A stretch of DNA of 64,000 bases from Petrolisthes cinctipes. Taxonomy: Eukaryota > Arthropoda > Malacostraca > Decapoda > Porcellanidae. The stretch covers positions 3,348,001-3,412,000 of the forward strand of contig JAWQEG010001220.1 of the NCBI GenBank assembly GCA_033782935.1, in the 5' to 3' direction. The notes beneath the pieces were generated by a model. That model made no database searches. It saw nothing but the letters and a program-made list of their open reading frames with translations, and had not been told where the DNA came from. Position 1 is the first letter of the stretch. Each line of letters opens with the position of its first letter. Of the stretch, positions 1-10,509 are shown in pieces. The position numbers were made by a program, and so were the translations under genes.

Positions 1-177
1 ATGCCTACTCCGTGTTAGAGTATTTTCAAAATACAGGCCAAAAACATACTGAAAATCGATCTTTTAGGTGCCCAAAAGTCGATATGTGCATGCATCTTCT
101 GTACCCGTTTATATCTCAAATTCTGACCCTAAACACCCGAAAATTCGATATTTTGGGGTCCCAGAAGCGATCTGTAC
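1..177 (+). repeat. Representative type 1 monomer (177 bp)
   Basis: First monomer of the trimer. Diagnostic features: CTCCGTGTTAGAG at the start, the dyad GTATTTTCAAAATAC at 20-34, AAAACATACTGAAAATCGATC, the eight-base palindrome TGCATGCA at 87-94, TTCTGNCCCTAAACACCC in the second half, and CG retained in TTCGATATTTTGGGG and GAAGCGATCTG. The extra base relative to type 2 is in CCCAAAAGTC. 177 is a multiple of three and one frame of this monomer lacks stops, which creates spurious reading frames. It recurs at the start of nearly every 501/491 bp unit, for example 1003, 2958, 3950 and 4942. Confidence 0.93.
20..34. other. AT-rich dyad symmetry GTATTTTCAAAATAC
   Basis: A perfect 7 bp inverted repeat around a single C. 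It recurs in every type 1 monomer; in type 3 it becomes ATATTTTCAAAATAT (for example 373-387). Type 2 monomers with CAAAATTCAGG keep only the inner 11 bp. Dyad symmetries are reported as common in centromeric satellites that lack CENP-B boxes; a role here is inference. Confidence 0.6.
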
Positions 178-265
178 ATGCCTACTCCGTGTTAGAGTAT
201 TTTCAAAATTCAGGCCCAAAACATGCTGAAAATCGATATTTTTGGTGCCCAAAGACAATATGTGC
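178..265 (+). repeat. A half-unit (88 bp) of the ancestral dimeric monomer
   Basis: The first 88 bp of a type 2 monomer. It aligns without gaps to the following 88 bp. On consensus sequences I counted about 59 of 88 identical positions, densest from CAGGC-CAAAACA through GAAAA-TCGATATTTT to CGAT-TGT-C-ATGC. The AT-rich dyad around TATTTTCAAAAT lies in this half. The deletion in type 3 monomers removes the last five bases of this half and the first 24 of the next. Confidence 0.85.
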
Positions 266-353
266 ATGTATCTTCTGTACCCGTTTAAATCTCAAATTCA
301 GGCTCAAAACACCCGAAAATTCAATATTTTGGGGTCCCAGAAGCAATCTGTAC
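266..353 (+). repeat. B half-unit (88 bp) of the ancestral dimeric monomer
   Basis: The second 88 bp of the monomer, homologous to the A half at about two thirds of positions. It carries TACCCGTTTATATCTC where the A half carries the AT dyad, then CACCCGAAAATTCGAT and GGGGTCCCAGAAGCGATC. In the clearest CENP-B-box-like variants (see separate entry) the near-match TTCGATATTTTCGGG lies in this half. The halves meet at the repeated ATGC, which starts both half-units. Confidence 0.85.
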
Positions 354-501
354 ATGCCTACTCAGTGCTAGAATATTTTCAAAATATAGGCTACAAACAT
401 GCTAAAAATAGATCTTTTAGGTGCCAAAAAGTCGATATCTCAAATTCAGTCCCAAAACACCCGAAAATTCGATATTTAGGGGTCCCAGAAGCGATCTGTA
501 C
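354..501 (+). repeat. Representative type 3 monomer (148 bp, 29 bp internal deletion)
   Basis: Third monomer of the trimer. It begins ATGCCTACTCAGTGCTAGAA, carries the dyad ATATTTTCAAAATAT (373-387), and lacks 29 bp spanning the A/B half junction: the context CGATAT...TTTATATCTC is collapsed to CGATATCTC. The lost segment runs from GTGCATG to GTTTATAT and is flanked by ATAT on both sides, so a microhomology-mediated or slippage deletion is the simplest origin. It ends with TTTAGGGGTCCC or TTTAGAGGTCCC. Shorter alleles are 140 and 138 bp (see separate entries). Confidence 0.93.
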
Positions 502-2004
502 ATGCCTACTCCGTGTTAGAGTATTTTCAAAATACATGCTCAAAACATACTGAAAATCGATCTTTTAGGTGCACAAAAGTCGATATGTGCATGCATCTTC
601 AGTACCCGTTTATATCTCAAATTCAGGCTCAAAACACCCAAAAAATCAATATTTTGGGGTCCCAGAAGCAATCTGTACATGCCTACTCAGTGTTAGAGTA
701 TTTTCAAAATACAGGCCCACAACATGCTGAAAATCGATATTTTAGATGCCCAAAGTCAATATGTGCATGTATCTTCTGTACCCATTTATATCTCAAATTC
801 AGGCTCAAAACACCCGAAAATTCAATATTTTGGGGTCCCAGAAGCAATCTGTACATGCCTACACAGTGCTAGAATATTTTCAAAATATAGGCTAAAAACA
901 TGCTAAAAATCGAAATTTTAGGTGCCAAAAAATCGATATCTCAAATTCAGTCCCAAAACACCCGAAAATTCGATATTTAGAGGTCCCAGAAGGTATCTGT
1001 ACATGCCTACTCCGTGTTAGAGTATTTTCAAAATACAGGCCAAAAACATACTGAAAATCGGTCTTTTAGGTGCCCAAAAGTCGATATGTGCATGCATCTT
1101 CTGTACCCGTTTATATCTCAAATTCTGGCCCTAAACACCCGAAAATTCGATATTTTGGGGTCCCAGAAGCGATCTGTACATGCCTACTCCGTGTTAGAGT
1201 ATTTTCAAAATTCAGGCCCAAAACATGCTGAAAATCGATATTTTTGGTGCCCAAAGTCAATATGTGCATGTATCTTCTGTACCCGTTTATATCTCAAATT
1301 CAGGCTCAAAACACCCGAAAATTCAATATTTTGGGGTCCCAGAAGCAATCTGTATATGCCTACTCAGTGCTAGAATATTTTTAAAATATAGGCTAAAAAC
1401 ATGCTAAAAGTCGATCTTTTAGGTGCCAAAAAGTCGATATCTCAAATTCAGTCCCAAAACACCCGAAAATTCGATATTTAGGGGTCCCAGAAGCGATCTG
1501 TACATGCCTACTCCGTGTTAGAGTATTTTCAAAATACATGCTCAAAACATACAGAAAATCGATCTTTTAGGTGCACAAAAGTCGATATGTGCATGCATCT
1601 TCAGTACCCGTTTATATCTCAAATTCAGGCTCAAAACACCCGAAAATTCAATATTTTGGGGCCCCAGAAGCAATCTGTACATGCCTACACAGTGCTAGAA
1701 TATTTTCAAAATATAGGCTAAAAACATGCTGAAAATCGATATTTTAGGTGCCAAAAAATCTATATCTCAAATTCTGGCCCTAAACAATCGAAAATTCGAT
1801 ATTTTGGGGTCCCAGAATCGATCTGTACATGCCTACTCCGTGTTAGAGTATTTTCAAAATTCAGGGCCAAAACATGCTGAAAATCGATTTTTTTGGTGCC
1901 CAAAGTCAATATGTGCATGTATCTTCTGTACCCGTTTATATCTCGAATTCAGGCTCAAAACACCCGAAAATTCAATATTTAGGGGTCCCAGAAGCAATCT
2001 GTAC

Positions 2005-2142
2005 AGTGCTAGAATATTTTCAAAATATAGGCTAAAAACATGCTAAAAATCGATCTTTTAGGTGCCAAAAAGTCGATATCTCAAATTCAGTCCCAAAACA
2101 CCCGAAAATTCGAAATTTAAGGGTCCCAGAAGCGATCTGTAC
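2005..2142 (+). repeat. 138 bp type 3 allele (10 bp deletion at monomer start)
   Basis: Here the junction GCAATCTGTACAGTGCTAG replaces the longer form in which ATGCCTACAC lies between CTGTAC and AGTGC. The deleted 10 bp is bounded by ACA on both sides. It accounts for all 491 bp trimers and, joined to a type 1 monomer, for all 315 bp dimers. Confidence 0.88.
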
Positions 2143-2957
2143 ATGCCTACTCCGTGTTAGAGTATTTTCAAAATACATGCTCAAAACATACTGAAAATCG
2201 ATCTTTTAGGTGCACAAAAGTCGATATGTGCATGCATCTTCAGTACCCGTTTATATCTCAAATTCAGGCTCAAAACACCCGAAAATTCAAAATTTTGGGG
2301 TCCCAGAAGCGATCTGTACATGCCTACTCCGTGTTAGAGTATTTTCAAAATTCAGGGCCAAAACATGCTGAAAATCGATTTTTTTGGTGCCCAAAGTCAA
2401 TATGTGCATGTATCTTCTGTACCCGTTTATATCTCAAATTCAGGCTCAAAACACCCGAAAATTCAATATTTTGGGGTCCCAGAAGCAATCTGTACAGTGC
2501 TAGAATATTTTCAAAATATAGGCTAAAAACATGCTAAAAATCGATCTTTTAGGTGCCAAAAAGTCGATATCTCAAATTCAGTCCCAAAACACCCGAAAAT
2601 TCGATATTTAGGGGTCCCAGAAGCGATCTGTACATGCCTACTCCGTGTTAGAGTATTTTCAAAATACAGGCCCAAAACATGCTGAAAATCGATATTTTAG
2701 ATGCCCAAAGTCAATATGTGCATGTATCTTCTGTACCCGTTTATATCTCAAATTCAGGCTCAAAACACCCGAAAATTCAATATTTTGGGGTCCCAGAAGC
2801 AATCTGTCCATGCCTACACAGTGCTAGAATATTTTCAAAATATAGGCTAAAAACATTCTTGAAATCGACATTTTAGGTGCCAAAAAATCGATATCTCAAA
2901 TTCAGTCCCAAAACACCCGAAAATTCGATATTTAGAGGTCCCAGAAGGTATCTGTAC
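2143..2957 (+). repeat. 491 bp trimer followed by 324 bp dimer
   Basis: The unit at 2143 is a 491 bp trimer whose third monomer is the 138 bp allele. The unit at 2634 is a 324 bp dimer (176+148) with the variant CTGTCCATGCC at its end. The same CTGTCC variant recurs in the dimers at 6425, 8232 and 9371, showing that these dimers share a recent common source. Confidence 0.85.
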
Positions 2958-5933
2958 ATGCCTACTCCGTGTTAGAGTATTTTCAAAATACAGGCCAAAA
3001 ACATACTGAAAATCGATCTTTTAGGTGCCCAAAAGTCGATATGTGCATGCATCTTCTGTACCCGTTTATATCTCAAATTCTGGCCCTAAACACCCGAAAA
3101 TTCGATATTTTGGGGTCCCAGAAGCGATCTGTACATGCCTACTCAGTGTTAGAGTATTTTCAAAATTCAGGCCCAAAACATGCTGAAAATCGATATTTTT
3201 GGTGCCCAAAGTCAATATGTGCATGTATCTTCTGTACCCGTTTATATCTCAAATTCAGGCTCAAAACACCCGAAAATTCAATATTTTGGGGTCCCAGAAG
3301 CAATCTGTACAGTGCTAGAATATTTTCAAAATATAGGCTAAAAACATGCTAAAAATCAATCTTTTAGGTGCCAAAAAGTCGATATCTCAAATTCAGTCCC
3401 AAAACACCCGAAAATTCGATATTTAGGGGTCCCAGAAGCGATCTGTACATGCCTACTCCGTGTTAGAGTATTTTCAAAATACATGCTCAAAACATACTGA
3501 AAATCGATCTTTTAGGTGCACAAAAGTCGATATGTGCATGCATCTTCAGTACCCGTTTATATCTCAAATTCAGGCTCAAAACACCCGAAAATTCAATATT
3601 TTGGGATCCCAGAAGCAATCTGTACATGCCTACTCAGTGTTAGAGTATTTTCAAAATACAGGCCCAAAACATGCTGAAAATCGATATTTTAGATGCCCAA
3701 AGTCAATATGTGCATGTATCTTCTGTACCCGTTTATATCTCAAATTCAGGCTCAAAACACCCGAAAATTCAATATTTTGGGGTCCCAGAAGCAATCTGTA
3801 CATGCCTACACAGTGCTAGAATATTTTCAAAATATAGGCTAAAAACATTCTAGAAATCGACATTTTAGGTGCCAAAAAATCGATATCTCAAATTCAGTCC
3901 CAAAACACCCGAAAATTCGATATTTAGAGGTCCCAGAAGGTATCTGTACATGCCTACTCCGTGTTAGAGTATTTTCAAAATACAGGCCAAAAACATACTG
4001 AAAATCGATCTTTTAGGTGCCCAAAAGTCGATATGTGCATGCATCTTCTGTACCCGTTTATATCTCAAATTCTGGCCCTAAACACCCGAAAATTCGATAT
4101 TTTGGGGTCCCAGAAGCGATCTGTACATGCCTACTCAGTGTTAGAGTATTTTCAAAATTCAGGCCCAAAACATGCTGAAAATCGATATTTTTGGTGCCCA
4201 AAGTCAATATGTGCATGTATCTTCTGTACCCGTTTATATCTCAAATTCAGGCTCAAAACACCCGAAAATTCAATATTTTGGGGTCCCAGAAGCAATCTGT
4301 ACAGTGCTAGAATATTTTCAAAATATAGGCTAAAAACATGCTAAAAATCAATCTTTTAGGTGCCAAAAAGTCGATATCTCAAATTCAGTCCCAAAACACC
4401 CGAAAATTCGATATTTAGGGGTCCCAGAAGCGATCTGTACATGCCTACTCCGTGTTAGAGTATTTTCAAAATACATGCTCAAAACATACTGAAAATCGAT
4501 CTTTTAGGTGCACAAAAGTCGATATGTGCATGCATCTTCAGTACCCGTTTATATCTCAAATTCAGGCTCAAAACACCCGAAAATTCAATATTTTGGGATC
4601 CCAGAAGCAATCTGTACATGCCTACTCAGTGTTAGAGTATTTTCAAAATACAGGCCCAAAACATGCTGAAAATCGATATTTTAGATGCCCAAAGTCAATA
4701 TGTGCATGTATCTTCTGTACCCGTTTATATCTCAAATTCAGGCTCAAAACACCCGAAAATTCAATATTTTGGGGTCCCAGAAGCAATCTGTACATGCCTA
4801 CACAGTGCTAGAATATTTTCAAAATATAGGCTAAAAACATTCTAGAAATCGACATTTTAGGTGCCAAAAAATCGATATCTCAAATTCAGTCCCAAAACAC
4901 CCGAAAATTCGATATTTAGAGGTCCCAGAAGGTATCTGTACATGCCTACTCCGTGTTAGAGTATTTTCAAAATACAGGCCAAAAACATACTGAAAATCGA
5001 TCTTTTAGGTGCCCAAAAGTCGATATGTGCATGCATCTTCTGTACCCGTTTATATCTCAAATTCTGGCCCTAAACACCCGAAAATTCGATATTTTGGGGT
5101 CCCAGAAGCGATCTGTACATGCCTACTCAGTGTTAGAGTATTTTCAAAATTCAGGCCCAAAACATGCTGAAAATCGATATTTTTGGTGCCCAAAGTCAAT
5201 ATGTGCATGTATCTTCTGTACCCGTTTATATCTCAAATTCAGGCTCAAAACACCCGAAAATTCAATATTTTGGGGTCCCAGAAGCAATCTGTACAGTGCT
5301 AGAATATTTTCAAAATATAGGCTAAAAACATGCTAAAAATCAATCTTTTAGGTGCCAAAAAGTCGATATCTCAAATTCAGTACCAAAACACCCGAAAATT
5401 CGATATTTAGGGGTCCCAGAAGCGATCTGTACATGCCTACTCCGTGTTAGAGTATTTTCAAAATACATGCTCAAAACATACTGAAAATCGATCTTTTAGG
5501 TGCACAAAAGTCGATATGTGCATGCATCTTCAGTACCCGTTTATATCTCAAATTCAGGCTCAAAACACCCGAAAATTCAATATTTTGGGGTCCCAGAAGC
5601 AATCTGTACATGCCTACTCAGTGTTAGAGTATTTTCAAAATACAGGCCCAAAACATGCTGAAAATCGATATTTTAGATGCCCAAAGTCAATATGTGCATG
5701 TATCTTCTGTACCCGTTTATATCTCAAATTCAGGCTCAAAACACCCGAAAATTCAATATTTTGGGGTCCCAGAAGCAATCTGTACATGCCTACACAGTGC
5801 TAGAATATTTTCAAAATATAGGCTAAAAACATTCTAGAAATCGACATTTTAGGTGCCAAAAAATCGATATCTCAAATTCAGTCCCAAAACACCCGAAAAT
5901 TCGATATTTAGAGGTCCCAGAAGGTATCTGTAC
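2958..5933 (+). repeat. Three tandem 992 bp hexamer higher-order repeats
   Basis: Copies start at 2958, 3950 and 4942. Each contains a 491 bp trimer (138 bp type 3) followed by a 501 bp trimer (148 bp type 3). The three copies are almost identical by eye. Copies 1 and 2 share GGGATCCC near 3605 and 4597 where copy 3 has GGGGTCCC, and copy 3 alone has AGTACCAAAA near 5381. This is the cleanest example of a unit larger than the trimer and implies recent tandem amplification. A following unit at 5934 starts a fourth, altered copy. Confidence 0.9.
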
Positions 5934-8555
5934 ATGCCTACTCCGTGTTAGAGTATTTTCAAAATACAGGCCAAAAACATACTGAAAATCGATCTTTTAG
6001 GTGCACAAAAGTCGATATGTGCATGCATCTTCTGTACCCGTTTATATCTCAAATTCTGGCCCTAAACACCCGAAAATTCGATATTTTGGGGTCCCAGAAG
6101 CGATCTGTACATGCCTACTCAGTGTTAGAGTATTTTCAAAATTCAGGCCCAACACATGCTGAAAATCGATATTTTTGGTGCCCAAAGTCAATATGTGCAT
6201 GTATCTTCTGTACCCGTTTATATCTCAAATTCAGGCTCAAAACACCCGAAAATTCAATATTTTGGGGTCCCAGAAGCAATCTGTACAGTGCTAGAATATT
6301 TTCAAAATATAGGCTAAAAACATGCTAAAAATCGATCTTTTAGGTGCCAAAAAGTCGATATCTCAAATTCAGTCCCAAAACACCCGAAAATTCGATATTT
6401 AGGGGTCCCAGAAGCGATCTGTACATGCCTACTCCGTGTTAGAGTATTTTCAAAATACAGGCCCAAAACATGCTGAAAATCGATATTTTAGATGCCCAAA
6501 GTCAATATGTGCATGTATCTTCTGTACCCGTTTATATCTCAAATTCAGGCTCAAAACACCCGAAAATTCAATATTTTGGGGTCCCAGAAGCAATCTGTCC
6601 ATGCCTACACAGTGCTAGAATATTTTCAAAATATAGGCTAAAAACATTCTTGAAATCGACATTTTAGGTGCCAAAAAATCGATATCTCAAATTCAGTCCC
6701 AAAACACCCGAAAATTCGATATTTAGAGGTCCCAGAAGGTATCTGTACATGCCTACTCCGTGTTAGAGTATTTTCAAAATACAGGCCAAAAACATACTGA
6801 AAATCGATCTTTTAGGTGCCCAAAAGTCGATATGTGCATGCATCTTCTGTACCCGTTTATATCTCAAATTCTGGCCCTAAACACCCGAAAATTCGATATT
6901 TTGGGGTCCCAGAAGCGATCTGTACATGCCTACTCAGTGTTAGAGTATTTTCAAAATTCAGGCCCAAAACATGCTGAAAATCGATATTTTTGGTGCCCAA
7001 AGTCAATATGTGCATGTATCTTCTGTACCCGTTTATATCTCAAATTCAGGCTCAAAACACCCGAAAATTCAATATTTTTGGGTCCCAGAAGCAATCTGTA
7101 CAGTGCTAGAATATTTTCAAAATATAGGCTAAAAACATGCTAAAAATCGATCTTTTAGGTGCCAAAAAGTCGATATCTCAAATTCAGTCCCAAAACACCC
7201 GAAAATTCGATATTTAGGGGTCCCAGAAGCGATCTGTACATGCCTACTCCGTGTTAGAGTATTTTCAAAATACATGCTCAAAACATACTGAAAATCGATC
7301 TTTTAGGTGCACAAAAGTCGATATGTGCATGCATCTTCAGTACCCGTTTATATCTCAAATTCAGGCTCAAAACACCCGAAAATTCAATATTTTGGGGTCC
7401 CAGAAGCAATCTGTACATGCCTACTCAGTGTTAGAGTATTTTCAAAATACAGGCCCAAAACATGCTGAAAATCGATATTTTAGATGCCCAAAGTCAATAT
7501 GTGCATGTATCTTCTGTACCCGTTTATATCTCAAATTCAGGCTCAAAACACCCGAAAATTCAATATTTTGGGGTCCCAGAAGCAATCTGTACATGCCTAC
7601 ACAGTGCTAGAATATTTTCAAAATATAGGCTAAAAACATTCTAGAAATCGACATTTTAGGTGCCAAAAAATCGATATCTCAAATTCAGTCCCAAAACACC
7701 CGAAAATTCGATATTTAGAGGTCCCAGAAGGTATCTGTACATGCCTACTCCGTGTTAGAGTATTTTCAAAATACAGGCCAAAAACATACTGAAAATCGAT
7801 CTTTTAGGTGCACAAAAGTCGATATGTGCATGCATCTTCTGTACCCGTTTATATCTCAAATTCTGGCCCTAAACACCCGAAAATTCGATATTTTGGGGTC
7901 CCAGAAGCGATCTGTACATGCCTACTCAGTGTTAGAGTATTTTCAAAATTCAGGCCCAACACATGCTGAAAATCGATATTTTTGGTGCCCAAAGTCAATA
8001 TGTGCATGTATCTTCTGTACCCGTTTATATCTCAAATTCAGGCTCAAAACACCCGAAAATTCAATATTTTGGGGTCCCAGAAGCAATCTGTACAGTGCTA
8101 GAATATTTTCAAAATATAGGCTAAAAACATGCTAAAAATCGATCTTTTAGGTGCCAAAAAGTCGATATCTCAAATTCAGTCCCAAAACACCCGAAAATTC
8201 GATATTTAGGGGTCCCAGAAGCGATCTGTACATGCCTACTCCGTGTTAGAGTATTTTCAAAATACAGGCCCAAAACATGCTGAAAATCGATATTTTAGAT
8301 GCCCAAAGTCAATATGTGCATGTATCTTCTGTACCCGTTTATATCTCAAATTCAGGCTCAAAACACCCGAAAATTCAATATTTTGGGGTCCCAGAAGCAA
8401 TCTGTCCATGCCTACACAGTGCTAGAATATTTTCAAAATATAGGCTAAAAACATTCTTGAAATCGACATTTTAGGTGCCAAAAAATCGATATCTCAAATT
8501 CAGTCCCAAAACACCCGAAAATTCGATATTTAGAGGTCCCAGAAGCAATCTGTAC
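5934..8555 (+). repeat. Partial tandem duplication with 1807 bp offset
   Basis: Unit starts are 5934, 6425, 6749, 7240, 7741 and 8232. The segment from 5934 matches the segment from 7741 for about 815 bp (491+324) at an offset of 1807 bp. Both share GTGCACAAAAG in a type 1 context and the private variant CCCAACACATGCTG in the next monomer. After 8556 the two diverge in unit order. Confidence 0.8.
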
Positions 8556-10509
8556 ATGCCTACTCAGTGTTAGAGTATTTTCAAAATACAGGCCCAAAAC
8601 ATGCTGAAAATCGATATTTTAGATGCCCAAAGTCAATATGTGCATGTATCTTCTGTACCCGTTTATATCTCAAATTCAGGCTCAAAACACCCGAAAATTC
8701 ATTATTTTGGGGTCCCAGAAGCAATCTGTACATGCCTACACAGTGCTAGAATATTTTCAAAATATAGGCTAAAAACATTCTAAAAATCGACATTTTAGGT
8801 GCCAAAAAATCGATATCTCAAATTCAGTCCCAAAACACCCGAAAATTCGATATTTAGAGGTCCCAGAAGGTATCTGTACATGCCTACTCCGTGTTAGAAT
8901 ATTTTCAAAATACAGGCCAAAAACATACTGAAAATCGATCTTTTAGGTGCGCAAAAGTCGATATGTGCATGCATCTTCTGTACCCGTTTATATCTCAAAT
9001 TCTGGCCCTAAACACCCGAAAATTCGATATTTTGGGGTCCCAGAAGCGATCTGTACATGCCTACTCAGTGTTAGAGTATTTTCAAAATTCAGGCCCAACA
9101 CATGCTGAAAATCGATATTTTTGGTGCCCAAAGTCAATATGTGCATGTATCTTCTGTACCCGTTTATATCTCAAATTCAGGCTCAAAACACCCGAAAATT
9201 CAATATTTTGGGGTCCCAGAAGCAATCTGTACAGTGCTAGAATATTTTCAAAATATAGGCTAAAAACATGCTAAAAATCGATCTTTTAGGTGCCAAAAAG
9301 TCGATATCTCAAATTCAGTCCCAAAACACCCGAAAATTCGATATTTAGGGGTCCCAGAAGCGATCTGTACATGCCTACTCCGTGTTAGAGTATTTTCAAA
9401 ATACAGGCCCAAAACATGCTGAAAATCGATATTTTAGATGCCCAAAGTCAATATGTGCATGTATCTTCTGTACCCGTTTATATCTCAAATTCAGGCTCAA
9501 AACACCCGAAAATTCAATATTTTGGGGTCCCAGAAGCAATCTGTCCATGCCTACACAGTGCTAGAATATTTTCAAAATATAGGCTAAAAACATTCTTGAA
9601 ATCGACATTTTAGGTGCCAAAAAATCGATATCTCAAATTCAGTCCCAAAACACCCGAAAATTCGATATTTAGAGGTCCCAGAAGCAATCTGTACATGCCT
9701 ACTCAGTGTTAGAGTATTTTCAAAATACAGGCCCAAAACATGCTGAAAATCGATATTTTAGATGCCCAAAGTCAATATGTGCATGTATCTTCTGTACCCG
9801 TTTATATCTCAAATTCAGGCTCAAAACACCCGAAAATTCATTATTTTGGGGTCCCAGAAGCAATCTGTACATGCCTACACAGTGCTAGAATATTTTCAAA
9901 ATATAGGCTAAAAACATTCTAAAAATCGACATTTTAGGTGCCAAAAAATCGATATCTCAAATTCAGTCCCAAAACACCCGAAAATTCGATATTTAGAGGT
10001 CCCAGAAGGTATCTGTACATGCCTACTCCGTGTTAGAATATTTTCAAAATACAGGCCAAAAACATACTGAAAATCGATCTTTTAGGTGCGCAAAAGTCGA
10101 TATGTGCATGCATCTTCTGTACCCGTTTATATCTCAAATTCTGGCCCTAAACACCCGAAAATTCGATATTTTGGGGTCCCAGAAGCGATCTGTACATGCC
10201 TACTCCGTGTTAGAGTATTTTCAAAATTCAGGACCAAAACATGCTGAAAATCGATTTTTTTGGTGCCCAAAGTCAATATGTGCATGTATCTTCTGTACCC
10301 GTTTATATCTCAAATTCAGGCTCAAAACACCCGAAAATTCAATATTTTGGGGTCCCAGAAGCAATCTGTACAGTGCTAGAATATTTTCAAAATATAGGCT
10401 AAAAACATGCTAAAAATCGATCTTTTAGGTGCCAAAAAGTCGATATCTCAAATTCAGTCCCAAAACACCCGAAAATTCGATATTTAGGGGTCCCAGAAGC
10501 GATCTGTAC
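8232..10509 (+). repeat. Two tandem 1139 bp units (324+324+491)
   Basis: Copy 1 runs 8232-9370 and copy 2 runs 9371-10509. Unit starts are 8232, 8556, 8880, 9371, 9695 and 10019. Both copies share TTCATTATTTTGG (about 8699 and 9838), GTGTTAGAATATTTTC at the third unit and the otherwise rare GTGCGCAAAAG. They separate only in the last ~320 bp, where copy 1 has CCCAACACATG and copy 2 has GGACCAAAACATG with CGATTTTTTTGG. That suggests the right-hand junction of the duplication lies near 10200. Confidence 0.87.

Larger units (their letters stand above)
178..353 (+). repeat. Representative type 2 monomer (176 bp)
   Basis: Second monomer of the trimer, splitting exactly into an A half (178-265) and a B half (266-353) of 88 bp each. 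Diagnostic features: CAAAATTCAGG or CAAAATACAGG in the A half, AACATGCTGAAAATCGAT, CAATATGTGCATGTATC, AGGCTCAAAACACC, and CA in place of CG in TTCAATATTTTGG and GAAGCAATCTG. Sub-variants of the A half are useful tags: TATTTTTGGTGCCC, TATTTATGGTGCCC and TATTTTAGATGCCC. A late variant has GTTCCCATTTATAT instead of GTACCCGTTTATAT, as at about 13116. Confidence 0.92.
1..2142 (+). repeat. 501 bp trimer block (3 copies) plus 639 bp tetramer
   Basis: Unit starts 1, 502 and 1003 give three 501 bp trimers (177+176+148). From 1504 a 639 bp unit follows: 177 (1504), a 148 bp type 3 with type 1-like B half (1681), 176 (1829) and a 138 bp type 3 (2005). The trimer at 502 has an unusual AAAAAATCAATATTTTGG in its first monomer, and 1504 has GGGGCCCC in place of GGGGTCCC. 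These are private single-base variants. Confidence 0.88.

Noticed and set aside
86..120. TATA-like sequence (CGTTTATATCTC) as a promoter for satellite transcription
   Set aside because: It is present in nearly every full-length monomer as part of the basic repeat, with no other promoter element. Transcription cannot be judged from sequence.
12..371. Family of 119-127 codon frames starting at GTGTTAGAG in most type 1 monomers
   Set aside because: Their spacing follows the satellite units exactly, they stop at monomer junctions, and several frames of the same DNA are open at once. Differences between copies do not favour silent positions by eye. I treat them as satellite by-products.
354..501. 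Type 3 monomer as an insertion-derived or unrelated repeat
   Set aside because: Outside the 29 bp gap it aligns with the other types along its full length, so it is a deletion derivative, not another element.
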